A DNA stretch of 64,000 bases from Kroppenstedtia guangzhouensis (GTDB lineage Bacteria > Bacillota > Bacilli > Thermoactinomycetales > DSM-45169), in contig NZ_BMEX01000009.1 of the NCBI RefSeq assembly GCF_014637345.1, positions 27,488 through 91,487 of the forward strand. Reading direction: 5' to 3'. The notes beneath the pieces are model-generated. The model saw only the letters and a program-made list of their open reading frames with translations. It was not told where the DNA came from and did not search any database. Below, one piece after another: positions 33,986 to 42,821 of the stretch; position 1 is the stretch's first letter; each line of letters opens with the position of its first letter. Position numbers and translations under genes: made by a program.

Positions 33986-35005
33986 ATGAGTCGAGGGAAA
34001 CGTTTGACGCTTCTTTTAGCCGTTTTTGCGGTATTTGCCCTGGTGTTGACCGGATGTGAAGAGCCGGCGAAATCCGTCTTTGATCCTAAAGGCAGTGCCG
34101 GTGAGAAAAACCTTGATCTGATCATGCTGAGTGTCTACATCATGACTTTCGTCTTTGTGGTTGTCATGGCCATCTATTTCTATGTTTTGATCCGGTATCG
34201 TCAAAAACCGGGGGACAACACCATCCCCAAACAGGTTGAAGGCAGTATGAAAATGGAGATGTTTTGGATTATCATTCCGGTCATCCTGCTGGTGATCCTG
34301 GCGATTCCCACGTTGACCACCACCTTCACACTGGCGGAGAAGCCTTCCGAGGAGGAAGATGCGTTGCGGGTGAAGGTGACGGCACATCAATATTGGTGGG
34401 AGTTCTACTATCCGGATTTGGGGATCAAAACAGCACAGGAGTTGCACATCCCGGCTGGCAAGCGGGTTCACCTGGAACTTACCTCCGATGATGTGGTTCA
34501 CTCCTTCTGGGTCCCGGAGCTTGGAGGGAAACAGGATATGACTCCCGGTCGGACCAATCACATGTGGTTGGACGCGAAAGAACCGGGTGTCTATGCAGGA
34601 CGCTGTGCTGAGCTTTGCGGGGCGAGCCACGCTCTGATGAACTTTGAGGTGGTTGCCGATGAGCAAAGTGACTTTGACAAGTGGGTGGCTAAACGGCAAA
34701 AACCTTCCTCCGAACCGCGTACAGCCGAGCAGGAAGCCGGTAAAAAAGTGTTCAGCCAAAACTGCATGAGCTGTCATGCCATTGAAGGTACCGAACTGAA
34801 AACCAGCGGAGGCAAAGGACCCGACCTGACAGGCTTCGGCGAGCGGCAGAAAGTTGCGGGACTGTTGGAGAACAACGATGAGAACCTGGACAAATGGCTG
34901 AAACATCCCGACGAGATTAAGCCTGGCACCTATATGCCGTCCTTTGACTTCCTGAACGAAAAAGATATGAAAAACCTGAAGATATATTTGGAGAGCCTAG
35001 AGTGA
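33986..35005 (+). CDS. ctaC: Cytochrome c oxidase subunit II with fused cytochrome c, copy 1
   Basis: 339 residues, lipoprotein (lipobox LTGC, Cys24). Two membrane helices anchor a cupredoxin domain with the CuA site CAELCGASHALM (Cys207, Cys211, His215, Met218). A C-terminal cytochrome c domain has CMSCH starting at Cys260 and the later Met ligand near YMPSF. This fusion marks a caa3-type oxidase that takes electrons from cytochrome c. ATG with weak purine tract AAAGCGGGG. First of ctaCDEF. Confidence 0.95.
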   Translation: MSRGKRLTLLLAVFAVFALVLTGCEEPAKSVFDPKGSAGEKNLDLIMLSVYIMTFVFVVVMAIYFYVLIRYRQKPGDNTIPKQVEGSMKMEMFWIIIPVILLVILAIPTLTTTFTLAEKPSEEEDALRVKVTAHQYWWEFYYPDLGIKTAQELHIPAGKRVHLELTSDDVVHSFWVPELGGKQDMTPGRTNHMWLDAKEPGVYAGRCAELCGASHALMNFEVVADEQSDFDKWVAKRQKPSSEPRTAEQEAGKKVFSQNCMSCHAIEGTELKTSGGKGPDLTGFGERQKVAGLLENNDENLDKWLKHPDEIKPGTYMPSFDFLNEKDMKNLKIYLESLE

Positions 35006-35070
35006 TTGGGCGAAAAGTGCAATCGGTGGAGTTTTTTGCACGGCAGTACTGACTGGAGGAGGGAATCCCT

Positions 35071-36987
35071 TTGGCTACGATTGTTGTCTTGGTCGTGTTC
35101 GCCCTTTTCTTGGGTGCCATTTTGACCGGGGGATACAACAAAGAGTTGAACAACCGTCTCCGTTCCCACTGGTTGTGGGATTGGATCACGACAACAGACC
35201 ATAAGAAAATTGCCGTTCTGTATTTGCTGGGTGGAACTTTCTTTTTTGTCATCGGCGGAATTGAAGCATTGCTGATGCGAACCCAGCTGTTGTTTCCCAA
35301 CAACGACTTTATTGTGGGGCGGGAATTTAACGAGCTTCTGAGCATGCACGGCACGAACATGATTTTCTTCGTCGCCATGCCGCTTCTGTTCGCGCTGATG
35401 AACGCGGTCATTCCACTTCAGATCGGGGCGCGGGATGTCGCTTTCCCCTTTCTCAACGCACTGGGTTTTTGGCTCTTCTTCTTCGGTGCGTTGCTGATGA
35501 ACCTGAGCTTGCTGTTCGGTAATTCTCCTGATTCGGGATGGACCAACTACGTTCCCATTGCATCCAATGTTTACAGTGCGGGAACGGGAATTGATTACTA
35601 TGTGCTGGGGGTCCAAATATCCGGATTTGGTACGTTGATGGGCGGGCTCAACTTTATCGCAACGATCATCAACATGAGGACTCCGGGGATGTCATTTTTG
35701 CGGATGCCGCTTTTCACCTGGACTTCCTTTGTCTCTTCCGCTTTGATTCTGTTCGGGTTCCCGCCGCTGACCGCGGGGCTGTTCCTGGTGATGTTTGAAC
35801 GTATCTTCGGTGCCAACTTCTTTGACGTGGCTGCCGGTGGAAACCCTGTGATTTGGCAGCATCTGTTCTGGATTTTCGGTCACCCGGAAGTCTACATTGT
35901 GATTCTGCCTGCATTCGGTATTATGTCCGAAGTGATCTCCACTTTCGCCAAGAAGCGACTCTTCGGTTACAACTCGATGGTGTTTGCCACATTGCTGATC
36001 GGTTTCCTCGGATTCATGGTGTGGGCTCACCATATGTTCACCGTTGGGATGGGCCCTGTCGCCAACTCCATCTTTGCGATTGCGACGATGGCCATTGCAG
36101 TCCCGACCGGGATCAAGGTGTTTAACTGGCTGTTCACCATGTGGGGTGGGAAGATTCGCTTTACAACAGCCATGCTGTATGCCGTCGGTTTTATTCCCAC
36201 CTTCGTCATGGGCGGTGTCACCGGAGTGATGCTTGCCTCACCACCGGGAGACTACCAATACCATGACAGCTACTTTGTGGTGGCCCACTTCCATTATGTC
36301 TTGATCGGCGGTACCGTGTTCGGTATCTTGGCGGGTTGCTATTACTGGTGGCCCAAGATGTTCGGTTATAAGCTGAACGAAAAGCTGGGCAAGTGGTCGT
36401 TCTGGATTTTCTTTATTGGGTTCCACTTGACTTTCTTCATCCAGCACTTCCTCGGTTTTTTCGGAATGCCGCGCCGGGTGTTCACCTATCAACCAGAAGA
36501 CGGCGTGACCATGATCAACCAGATCAGTACTGTGGGTGCATACATGCAGGCTCTGGGTGTGATTCTCATCGTCGTCAATGTGATTTACAGCTACCGTCAC
36601 CGGACCCCTGCCGGGAGCGACCCCTGGGATGGCCGTACCCTGGAATGGACGATCCCATCTCCGCCCCCGGTGTACAACTTTGCCCAGTTGCCAAAAGTTC
36701 GTGCCTTGGATGCTTTCTGGCATGAGAAGATGCAAGGGAACAAACAAATGGAACCGGCGGAGCCTCTGGGTCCGATCCACATGCCGAACAACAATCATCT
36801 GCCTTTCTTGATGTCTCTGGGCATGTTTGTATCCGGTTTGGGTTTTGTCTTCCGCTCTTGGGAAGTGGGAGCCCTTGGCCTGGCCTTCTTCTTCCTGGTC
36901 ATGTTCCTCCGCTCCTTCGAAAAGGATCATGGCTATCACATTGAAACAGACGAGATCCAACGAATAGAGAAAGGGGCGAATGCGTGA
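35071..36987 (+). CDS. ctaD: Cytochrome c oxidase subunit I, copy 1
   Basis: 638 residues, heme-copper oxidase type A. Heme a ligands are His93 (SMHGTNMIFF) and His408. CuB ligands are His271 with its crosslinked Tyr275 (GHPEVYIV) and His320/His321 (AHHMFTVG). Heme a3 binds His406 (VAHFHYVL). The C-terminal extension after helix 12 is typical of Bacillus-type caa3 subunit I. TTG start follows GGAGGAGGG. The stop overlaps the next ATG. Confidence 0.96.
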   Translation: MATIVVLVVFALFLGAILTGGYNKELNNRLRSHWLWDWITTTDHKKIAVLYLLGGTFFFVIGGIEALLMRTQLLFPNNDFIVGREFNELLSMHGTNMIFFVAMPLLFALMNAVIPLQIGARDVAFPFLNALGFWLFFFGALLMNLSLLFGNSPDSGWTNYVPIASNVYSAGTGIDYYVLGVQISGFGTLMGGLNFIATIINMRTPGMSFLRMPLFTWTSFVSSALILFGFPPLTAGLFLVMFERIFGANFFDVAAGGNPVIWQHLFWIFGHPEVYIVILPAFGIMSEVISTFAKKRLFGYNSMVFATLLIGFLGFMVWAHHMFTVGMGPVANSIFAIATMAIAVPTGIKVFNWLFTMWGGKIRFTTAMLYAVGFIPTFVMGGVTGVMLASPPGDYQYHDSYFVVAHFHYVLIGGTVFGILAGCYYWWPKMFGYKLNEKLGKWSFWIFFIGFHLTFFIQHFLGFFGMPRRVFTYQPEDGVTMINQISTVGAYMQALGVILIVVNVIYSYRHRTPAGSDPWDGRTLEWTIPSPPPVYNFAQLPKVRALDAFWHEKMQGNKQMEPAEPLGPIHMPNNNHLPFLMSLGMFVSGLGFVFRSWEVGALGLAFFFLVMFLRSFEKDHGYHIETDEIQRIEKGANA

Positions 36988-37616
36988 TGAGTACAGCCCG
37001 GGTTGAGCACACAAACGCTGCGACGGGTCTGTCCCCCCATCCGGAGCGGGCGACCATGGAAGGGCGGAACAAAATCATCGGTTTCTGGCTCTTCCTCGGT
37101 GCCGAGACCGTCATGTTCGCCTGTTTCTTCGGAGTCTATCTCGCGTTGCGGAACTCCTCCCTGGATGGCCCGACCACTCAGGAACTGTATCATATCCCGA
37201 TGGTGGCTGTGTCCACGCTGATTCTGTTGTTCAGCAGCCTGACCAGTGTCCTCGGTGTGGTGGGGATGCAGCAGCATAATTATAAAAAGACGATGTTCTG
37301 GTTCGGGGTGACCGTCCTGTTGGGAGCGTCTTTCCTCGCTCTGGAGATCTACGAGTTTTTCGTGTATGTGGGTGAAGGCCACACCTTTACCAGTAGTGCC
37401 TTCGGTTCCGCTTTTTACACCTTGCTTGGAACCCATGGGGCTCACGTGTTGTTTGGAGTCTGTTGGATTACGGGTCTCTTGTTCCAAGCCCGGAAACGGG
37501 GTTTGACCCAGGAAATGGCCCCCAAGTTCTTTGTGGCCAGCCTCTACTGGCACTTTATCGACGTGGTGTGGGTGTTTATCTTCACCGTTGTCTATCTGAT
37601 GGGGAAGGTGGGTTAA
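36987..37616 (+). CDS. ctaE: Cytochrome c oxidase subunit III, copy 1
   Basis: 209 residues, five membrane helices as in Bacillus ctaE. Conserved GFWLFLGAETVMFACFFGVY, LLGTHGAHVLFGVCWI and the final YWHFIDVVWVFIFTVVYLMG. ATG 36987 overlaps the ctaD stop (TGATG); GTG 36984 is an alternative. It has no redox centre and supports subunit I. Confidence 0.95.
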   Translation: MSTARVEHTNAATGLSPHPERATMEGRNKIIGFWLFLGAETVMFACFFGVYLALRNSSLDGPTTQELYHIPMVAVSTLILLFSSLTSVLGVVGMQQHNYKKTMFWFGVTVLLGASFLALEIYEFFVYVGEGHTFTSSAFGSAFYTLLGTHGAHVLFGVCWITGLLFQARKRGLTQEMAPKFFVASLYWHFIDVVWVFIFTVVYLMGKVG

Positions 37617-37619
37617 ATC

Positions 37620-37925
37620 ATGGAAGCCAAGGCACAGCAAAGCCAACCCCGGACCGAAAAGCAGGCCGGTGGTTTCAAATATGTCGTCTCTTTCGGATTG
37701 ATGCTTGTATTGACGGGTCTCGCCTTTGCCGCTGTGGTTATGAACATCGTTCCCCAGCAATGGATCATACCCATGATCCTGGGTCTGGCGACAGTCCAGG
37801 TGTTTATGCAACTCTTTTCCTTCATGCATCTGCACTTAAAGAAGGAAGCGACGATTGTATCTTTCATGTTCTCGGGGATCTTTTTTGGTCTGGTTTGTGC
37901 CGTGGGAGTGGCCTTCCTCTCCTGA
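37620..37925 (+). CDS. ctaF: Cytochrome c oxidase subunit IV, copy 1
   Basis: 101 residues, three membrane helices of the CtaF/caa3-type subunit IV (VVSFGLMLVLTGLAFAAVVM, PMILGLATVQVFMQLFSFMH, TIVSFMFSGIFFGLVCAVGV). Starts 3 bp after ctaE. Ends the operon at a strong terminator. The second operon has no counterpart. Confidence 0.9.
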   Translation: MEAKAQQSQPRTEKQAGGFKYVVSFGLMLVLTGLAFAAVVMNIVPQQWIIPMILGLATVQVFMQLFSFMHLHLKKEATIVSFMFSGIFFGLVCAVGVAFLS

Positions 37926-37935
37926 GTCTTCATTC

Positions 37936-37969
37936 AAAACATCCCTCGTCTGGTGACGAGGGATGTTTT
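37936..37969 (+). terminator. Rho-independent terminator of ctaCDEF
   Basis: A perfect 15-bp stem AAAACATCCCTCGTC / GACGAGGGATGTTTT with a 4-nt loop. The symmetry would let it work in both directions. Confidence 0.85.
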
Positions 37970-38030
37970 GACATAAGGGGACAACCTGTTTCATGGGAGC
38001 TGCTTACACGATCCTCATTCTGATTCATCA

Positions 38031-38058
38031 GCACGTCTCCTGTGAGGCGTGCTTTTTT
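38031..38058 (+). terminator. Hairpin with T run
   Basis: GCACGTCTC / GAGGCGTGC, 9 bp with one G-T, 4-nt bulge-free loop, then six T. No gene ends directly before it, so it may be a remnant. The same GGCGTGCTTTTTTAT segment recurs at 39565. Confidence 0.5.
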
Positions 38059-38097
38059 ATAGGAAAATGGAAAGAGTGATGCAGATGGGAACCCACA
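38044..38097 (+). repeat. Direct repeat left of the epimerase gene
   Basis: Begins GAGGCGTGCTTTTTTATA and ends GAGTGATGCAGATGGGAACC CAC. About 50 bp recur at 39563-39621 with a small insertion. The pair brackets the epimerase gene. Confidence 0.75.
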
Positions 38098-38239
38098 CGA
38101 GTGTGACAGGACACGATATCATATTCCAAAATATAGATAACCAACGCGCCTGTTTTATAGACAGTATCATGATGACATGATAATATTCAATTTGCCACAT
38201 AACAGATTATTTAGGATTAATAACTTAGGAGGGAAGGTT

Positions 38240-39205
38240 ATGAGTCAACCCACCGCGACTGTTTTCGGAGGATCTGGAGGAATGGGACAGTATGTGGTAC
38301 GCGAATTGTATAGGAAAGGATATCGGGTACGAGTTGTAGCCAGAAGTGAGGAGAAAATCAAGAAGCGGTTGCACGATGTTGATGTGGAGGTCCTGACCGG
38401 AGATGCGATGGATCCTCGACTGACCCGGCGCGCTTGTGAAGATTCTTCTTTGGTATTTCACTCTATTGGATTTCCCTATCTGGAATGGGAAGAGAAGCAA
38501 TTTCCCGTGATGGAATCCCTTCTAAAAGGGGCATCCGGTGATGGGAGAACATTTGTGTTGGTCCACTCGATTCACTCCTATGGAATTCCCAATACCAATC
38601 CTGTCAGCGAAGATCATCCGACCAGACCAAAAACAAAAAAAGGAAAAATACGCTTGAAAATGGAGCAAATGTTGCAAGAAGCACATGATCATGGCGATGT
38701 GCAAGGGGTCATCGTACGATTTCCGGATTTTTATGGTCCTCATGCTACAAACAGTTATATGGATTATATCGTTTCCACTGCTTTGAAGAAGAAAAAAATT
38801 CACTGGATCGGCCCGTTGGAGGTAAAACGGGAGTACATTTATGTGCCGGATGGTGCAAAAGCCCTAGTTGAATTGGCATTATCGGGCAAAGCGGGTGGCG
38901 AGGCTTGGAATATCGGGGGTCAGGAGGTTTCAGGAACAAAAATACTGGATACAATCGGAAAAATCCTAGATAAAGACCTATCTGGCAAGTCCATTCCCAA
39001 ATGGATGCTTCGGATGATGGGATGGTTTAATCCAGATATGAAGGAAATGGTGGAACTCTTCTATCTCTACGAAGACCGTTTCGTCTTGGACTGTACGAAG
39101 TACGAAAAGCGGATGGGTAGAATTCCCGTCACTCCCTTGGATCAAGGAATTCAAGAAACGTTACGTGCTAAGCGGGACTGGGGAAGCTCTGAATTTAATA
39201 CGTGA
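38240..39205 (+). CDS. NAD(P)-dependent epimerase/dehydratase (extended SDR)
   Basis: 321 residues, Rossmann fold with ATVFGGSGGMGQYVVRELYR (glycine-rich NAD motif, GGSGGMG) at the start. Subsequent VRFPDFYGPHATNSYMDYIV and EYIYVPDGAKALVELAL fit atypical SDRs. The canonical YxxxK is replaced by a region around IRLKMEQMLQEA. ATG 38240 follows AGGAGGGAAGG. Base use is noticeably more AT-rich than the flanking oxidase genes and the gene is bracketed by direct repeats, so it may be acquired. Substrate unknown. Confidence 0.8.
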   Translation: MSQPTATVFGGSGGMGQYVVRELYRKGYRVRVVARSEEKIKKRLHDVDVEVLTGDAMDPRLTRRACEDSSLVFHSIGFPYLEWEEKQFPVMESLLKGASGDGRTFVLVHSIHSYGIPNTNPVSEDHPTRPKTKKGKIRLKMEQMLQEAHDHGDVQGVIVRFPDFYGPHATNSYMDYIVSTALKKKKIHWIGPLEVKREYIYVPDGAKALVELALSGKAGGEAWNIGGQEVSGTKILDTIGKILDKDLSGKSIPKWMLRMMGWFNPDMKEMVELFYLYEDRFVLDCTKYEKRMGRIPVTPLDQGIQETLRAKRDWGSSEFNT

Positions 39206-39741
39206 TCATTCTCTATTTTTTCCTGCGGTAGTTTTTGGTTTTCAAAATATAGTGAAACAACATGGAAAATCCGATACAAGTGCGTATCGTGCTCTTTTAA
39301 AGTCACGTAAAAGTGGCCTGCGTTTGAAATCAATGTACGTGTGCCAAGTTTGAACCTCCTCATCAAACTAAACGTTCATTAATTTCTACGTTTCTTCGAG
39401 GATCAGGAGCCATTTCAAATACCTCAAAATGTCCATTCTCTTCCACAGGAATCCATGAGTATCCTGTGATACACAGGTCGCTTTGGTAGTATATATGGTT
39501 TCTTTTACTACCTATTGCTGTCTATAAATACCCTTCATTGTGACAAGGCATGCCATTGAAAGGAGGCGTGCTTTTTTATATATCGAGGGAAATGGAAAGA
39601 GTGATGCAGACGGGAACCCACTCTCCCCCCCAAGCATAAGATGCGTTATCCTGTGAAGCTGACTGAACCCCTGATTTAATCGGTGTTATCAAAAAGGGGT
39701 GAGTCCTCCACTATATCGCATCGGGGAGGGAACCAAGGTTT
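39206..39741. other. AT-rich intergenic region
   Basis: About 535 bases between the epimerase and TauE genes. Its composition is AT-rich on the left and normal on the right. It contains the second direct repeat. No gene recognised; the longest frames have no ribosome site. Confidence 0.4.
39563..39621 (+). repeat. Direct repeat right of the epimerase gene
   Basis: Matches 38044-38097: GGCGTGCTTTTTTATA, then AAATGGAAAGAGTGATGCAG, then CGGGAACCCAC. It differs by a short insertion (TATCGAGG region) and one substitution. Separation is about 1.5 kb. Confidence 0.75.
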
Positions 39742-40617
39742 ATGCAAAGGCTGATGGTCCTTGCTTTGATCGGATTTGTTGCCCAATTGATCGATGGTGC
39801 GCTCGGCATGGCTTACGGTGTTTCTTCCACTTCACTCTTGTTGGCTTATGGGATTGCACCTGCGGTTGCCTCTGCTTCAGTCCACATGGCGGAGCTGGTG
39901 ACCACTGCCGCATCCGGACTCTCCCATTGGAAGTTTGGCAATATTGACAAGTCAGTTGTCAAGAGATTGATGATTCCCGGTTCCATCGGCGCTTTTTTGG
40001 GAGCTTGCTTTCTCAGTTATTTGCCGGGGGAATCCGTAAAGCCATTTATCGCCGCTTTTCTGTTTCTGTTAGGTTTTTTTGTTATTTCCCGTTTTCTGTT
40101 TGGAAAAAAACGACCCCGGAGGGTGATCGGGAGGAAGCCTGTGAAATGGATGGCACCCCTCGGCCTGATCGCCGGATTTGCTGATTCCACCGGTGGAGGA
40201 GGATGGGGCCCCCTGACTACTCCGATCCTTTTATCCCGGAAAGAGATGGAGCCCCGGAAGGTGATCGGGTCGGTGGATGCTAGTGAATTTGCTGTCGCTC
40301 TCTTTGCCACTATGGGGTTTCTCATCTCTCTGGGGTGGAATGAAGTGAACTGGTTATGGGTGGGAATGTTGATGGCCGGAGGGGTCGTGGCCGCTCCGAT
40401 CGCTGCTTGGTGTGTCCGGGTGGTTCCTTCCTATCTGTTGGGGATACTGGTAGGTGGTCTGATCATTATCACGAACACCCAAACATTGCTGAAATCCTCC
40501 GAGCTTTTTGCGGAGTGGAATCAAAGAGTGGTTTACACCTGTTTGGCGGTGTTTTGGGTAATTTGTCTTGGTGTGGCTTTATGGAAGAGAAAAAAAGAGA
40601 CAGGAATCAACAAATAA
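39742..40617 (+). CDS. TauE/SafE family sulfite or anion exporter
   Basis: 291 residues, eight membrane helices in two halves. First half starts ALIGFVAQLIDGALGMAYGV, the second has GLIAGFADSTGGGGWGPLTT; these paired G-rich segments define the family. Members export sulfite, sulfoacetate or other organic anions. ATG follows GGGGAGGG. It lies between two cytochrome oxidase operons; there is no clear link. A terminator follows. Confidence 0.88.
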   Translation: MQRLMVLALIGFVAQLIDGALGMAYGVSSTSLLLAYGIAPAVASASVHMAELVTTAASGLSHWKFGNIDKSVVKRLMIPGSIGAFLGACFLSYLPGESVKPFIAAFLFLLGFFVISRFLFGKKRPRRVIGRKPVKWMAPLGLIAGFADSTGGGGWGPLTTPILLSRKEMEPRKVIGSVDASEFAVALFATMGFLISLGWNEVNWLWVGMLMAGGVVAAPIAAWCVRVVPSYLLGILVGGLIIITNTQTLLKSSELFAEWNQRVVYTCLAVFWVICLGVALWKRKKETGINK

Positions 40618-40651
40618 TCAAGGGAGAAAACTTCGATTCCATCTCCTGAGT

Positions 40652-40673
40652 CCCCGCAAAGCGGGTTTTTTTT
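40652..40673 (+). terminator. Rho-independent terminator
   Basis: Stem CCCGC / GCGGG, 3-nt loop, eight T. Confidence 0.75.
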
Positions 40674-40783
40674 CTTTTCACCCCATTTTTCACATATTCA
40701 ATCCATATTATTGGAAAGTTAAGCGTGAGTGGAATATCACCCGACGTTCTTCCAGGGACGTCATCGGGAAAGGATGGGAAACC

Positions 40784-41725
40784 ATGGATCAACCCTTCAC
40801 CACCACTCCGCGCAAGATCCGTCCAGTCAACAGACTGTCCTTCTCGGAAAGGATCCTCTCTTCTGGAAAAGATGTTCTTTCACTGACCAAACCGGGGATC
40901 AATCTTTCCAACCTGTTTGCCTGTATGGTGGGGTATTGGCTCGCTTCCGGCGGAATCCCGGAATGGAGGAGTTTGAGTTGGGCCCTGTTGGGGACTGCCT
41001 TGGTGGTGGGAGGCAGCTGTGCCTTGAATAACGGAATTGACAGGGATTTCGATCGCAAAATGGAGCGGACCAGGCATCGACCGGTACCTTCCGGAAGAGT
41101 CAGCCGGAGAGCAGCCGTTCTGTTGGGCTTGATTTTTGCCGGGGCTGGGGTGTGGTCACTGTCGGTAGGGGTGAATCTCCTGGCGGCCTGGCTGGGAGCG
41201 GCCGGATCTTTTCTGTATGTGGTCGTATATACTTTATGGCTGAAGCGGATCTCACACTCCAACACCGTGATCGGCAGTCTGTCCGGGGCGATCCCCCCAT
41301 TGATCGGGTGGGCGGCTGCAGGTCAAGGCCTCACTTGGCCGGCTTGGATTCTGTTTTTCATCCTGTTTCTGTGGCAACCCCCACACTTTTTTGCTTTGGC
41401 TCTGTTGAAAACGGATGACTACCGAAGAGCCGGGATTCCCATGCTTCCGGTGGTGAAGGGGGAACGGAACACCCGCCGACAGATGTTATTCTTTGTCTGT
41501 CTTCTACTTCCGGTTTCCCTGTTGTTGGGGAGAAGTGGGACTTTGAGTTGGGGGTATTCGGTGACAGCCTTGGTCTTGGGGGTAAGTTACTTGATCCTGG
41601 CGTTGCTTAGGGTCAAGAAGGGGGAGGAGAAACGATGGGCTCGATGGATGTTTCGCTACTCGTTGATCTACCTTACCTTGATCTTGGCGGCGGTTGCGGT
41701 TTTTACCGCTCCCTTCTCCGGATGA
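40784..41725 (+). CDS. ctaB: Protoheme IX farnesyltransferase (heme O synthase), copy 2
   Basis: 313 residues. Motifs: CALNNGIDRDFDRKMERTRH, RPVPSGRV, TDDYRRAGIPMLPVV. About nine membrane helices. It heads the second oxidase operon, as copy 1 does the first. The frame opens at 40568, but the ATG at 40784 after GAAAGGATGG is the start. Two synthases for the same step hint at separate regulation. Confidence 0.92.
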   Translation: MDQPFTTTPRKIRPVNRLSFSERILSSGKDVLSLTKPGINLSNLFACMVGYWLASGGIPEWRSLSWALLGTALVVGGSCALNNGIDRDFDRKMERTRHRPVPSGRVSRRAAVLLGLIFAGAGVWSLSVGVNLLAAWLGAAGSFLYVVVYTLWLKRISHSNTVIGSLSGAIPPLIGWAAAGQGLTWPAWILFFILFLWQPPHFFALALLKTDDYRRAGIPMLPVVKGERNTRRQMLFFVCLLLPVSLLLGRSGTLSWGYSVTALVLGVSYLILALLRVKKGEEKRWARWMFRYSLIYLTLILAAVAVFTAPFSG

Positions 41726-41776
41726 TCGACGGCCTTTCAAAATTACCTTGTGTTGATGAATGGGGAGTGACTCCGA

Positions 41777-42790
41777 ATGAAACGACGCTTACCGGCCTGG
41801 TGGCTGTTAACGATTCCCGGTCTGTTGGCCGGATGTGTCAGTCGTAACAATATGTCCGCACTTGATCCCCAGGGTCCGGTCGGAAAATCACAGCTGAATC
41901 TGATTTATCTAAGTACAGGGATTATGACCTTTGTCGTGATTGTGGTTGCGGCGATCTACATCTATGTCGTGCTTCGTTATCGGGAACGCCCGGGTGATGA
42001 GAAAAAAGGAATCCCGGAACAGGTGGCGGGAAGCAAAAAGTTGGAGATCTTGTGGACGGCGATTCCGGTGTTACTGTTGATCATTCTGGCTGTTCCCACC
42101 ATCTCTACTACCTTCACTCTTGACAAGAAGCCGGACCCGGAGGAGTCCATCCGGGTCAATGTGATCGGATACCAGTACTGGTGGGGATTTGAGTACCCGG
42201 ACCACAAAGTTTCCACGTCCAATGAGGTTCATATCCCAGTTGGTAAAAAAGTGGATTTTGTGATGAAATCCCATGATGTAATCCATGCCTTCTGGGTTCC
42301 CAGCCTGGGGGGAAAGCAGGATTTGAATCCGGGCAGACAGGACCGGATTGTCCTTCAGGCAGATAAACCGGGGGTTTATGAGGGCAAATGCGCTGAGTTG
42401 TGTGGAGCATCACACGCCTTGATGAATTTTCGGGTGATCGCACACAAGCCGGATGATTTTGATCGGTGGATCGCTTCGCAGAGGAAACCCGACTCCACAC
42501 CCAAAACGGTTCAAGCCAGAGAAGGGAGACGCCTGTTCAATCAGAATTGCATCGGTTGTCATGCTGTGCGGGGAGGCGGATTCAAGGTGGAGGGAAGGAC
42601 GGGTCCCGAACTGACCGCTTTCAGCGAGCGGACCCGGATTGCCGGTATTCTGCCGAACAATGAGAAGAACCTGAAGGACTGGTTGAGAAATCCCCAAGGG
42701 TTCAAACCGGGGAACCGGATGCCGGCCTTTGACCATCTGACGGAAAAGCAATTGGATGCACTATCCGTTTATCTGGAAAGCCTGAAATAA
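41777..42790 (+). CDS. ctaC: Cytochrome c oxidase subunit II with fused cytochrome c, copy 2
   Basis: 337 residues, lipoprotein (lipobox LLAGC). CuA site CAELCGASHALM is preserved and the C-terminal heme motif is CIGCH. The overall layout equals copy 1, with a shorter and diverged signal peptide and linkers. ATG follows GGGGAGTGACTCCGA. Ligand for cytochrome c heme is probably the Met in GNRMPAF. Confidence 0.94.
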   Translation: MKRRLPAWWLLTIPGLLAGCVSRNNMSALDPQGPVGKSQLNLIYLSTGIMTFVVIVVAAIYIYVVLRYRERPGDEKKGIPEQVAGSKKLEILWTAIPVLLLIILAVPTISTTFTLDKKPDPEESIRVNVIGYQYWWGFEYPDHKVSTSNEVHIPVGKKVDFVMKSHDVIHAFWVPSLGGKQDLNPGRQDRIVLQADKPGVYEGKCAELCGASHALMNFRVIAHKPDDFDRWIASQRKPDSTPKTVQAREGRRLFNQNCIGCHAVRGGGFKVEGRTGPELTAFSERTRIAGILPNNEKNLKDWLRNPQGFKPGNRMPAFDHLTEKQLDALSVYLESLK

Positions 42791-42821
42791 ACCAATACAG
42801 TAGATCGAAGGAGGGAGTTCC

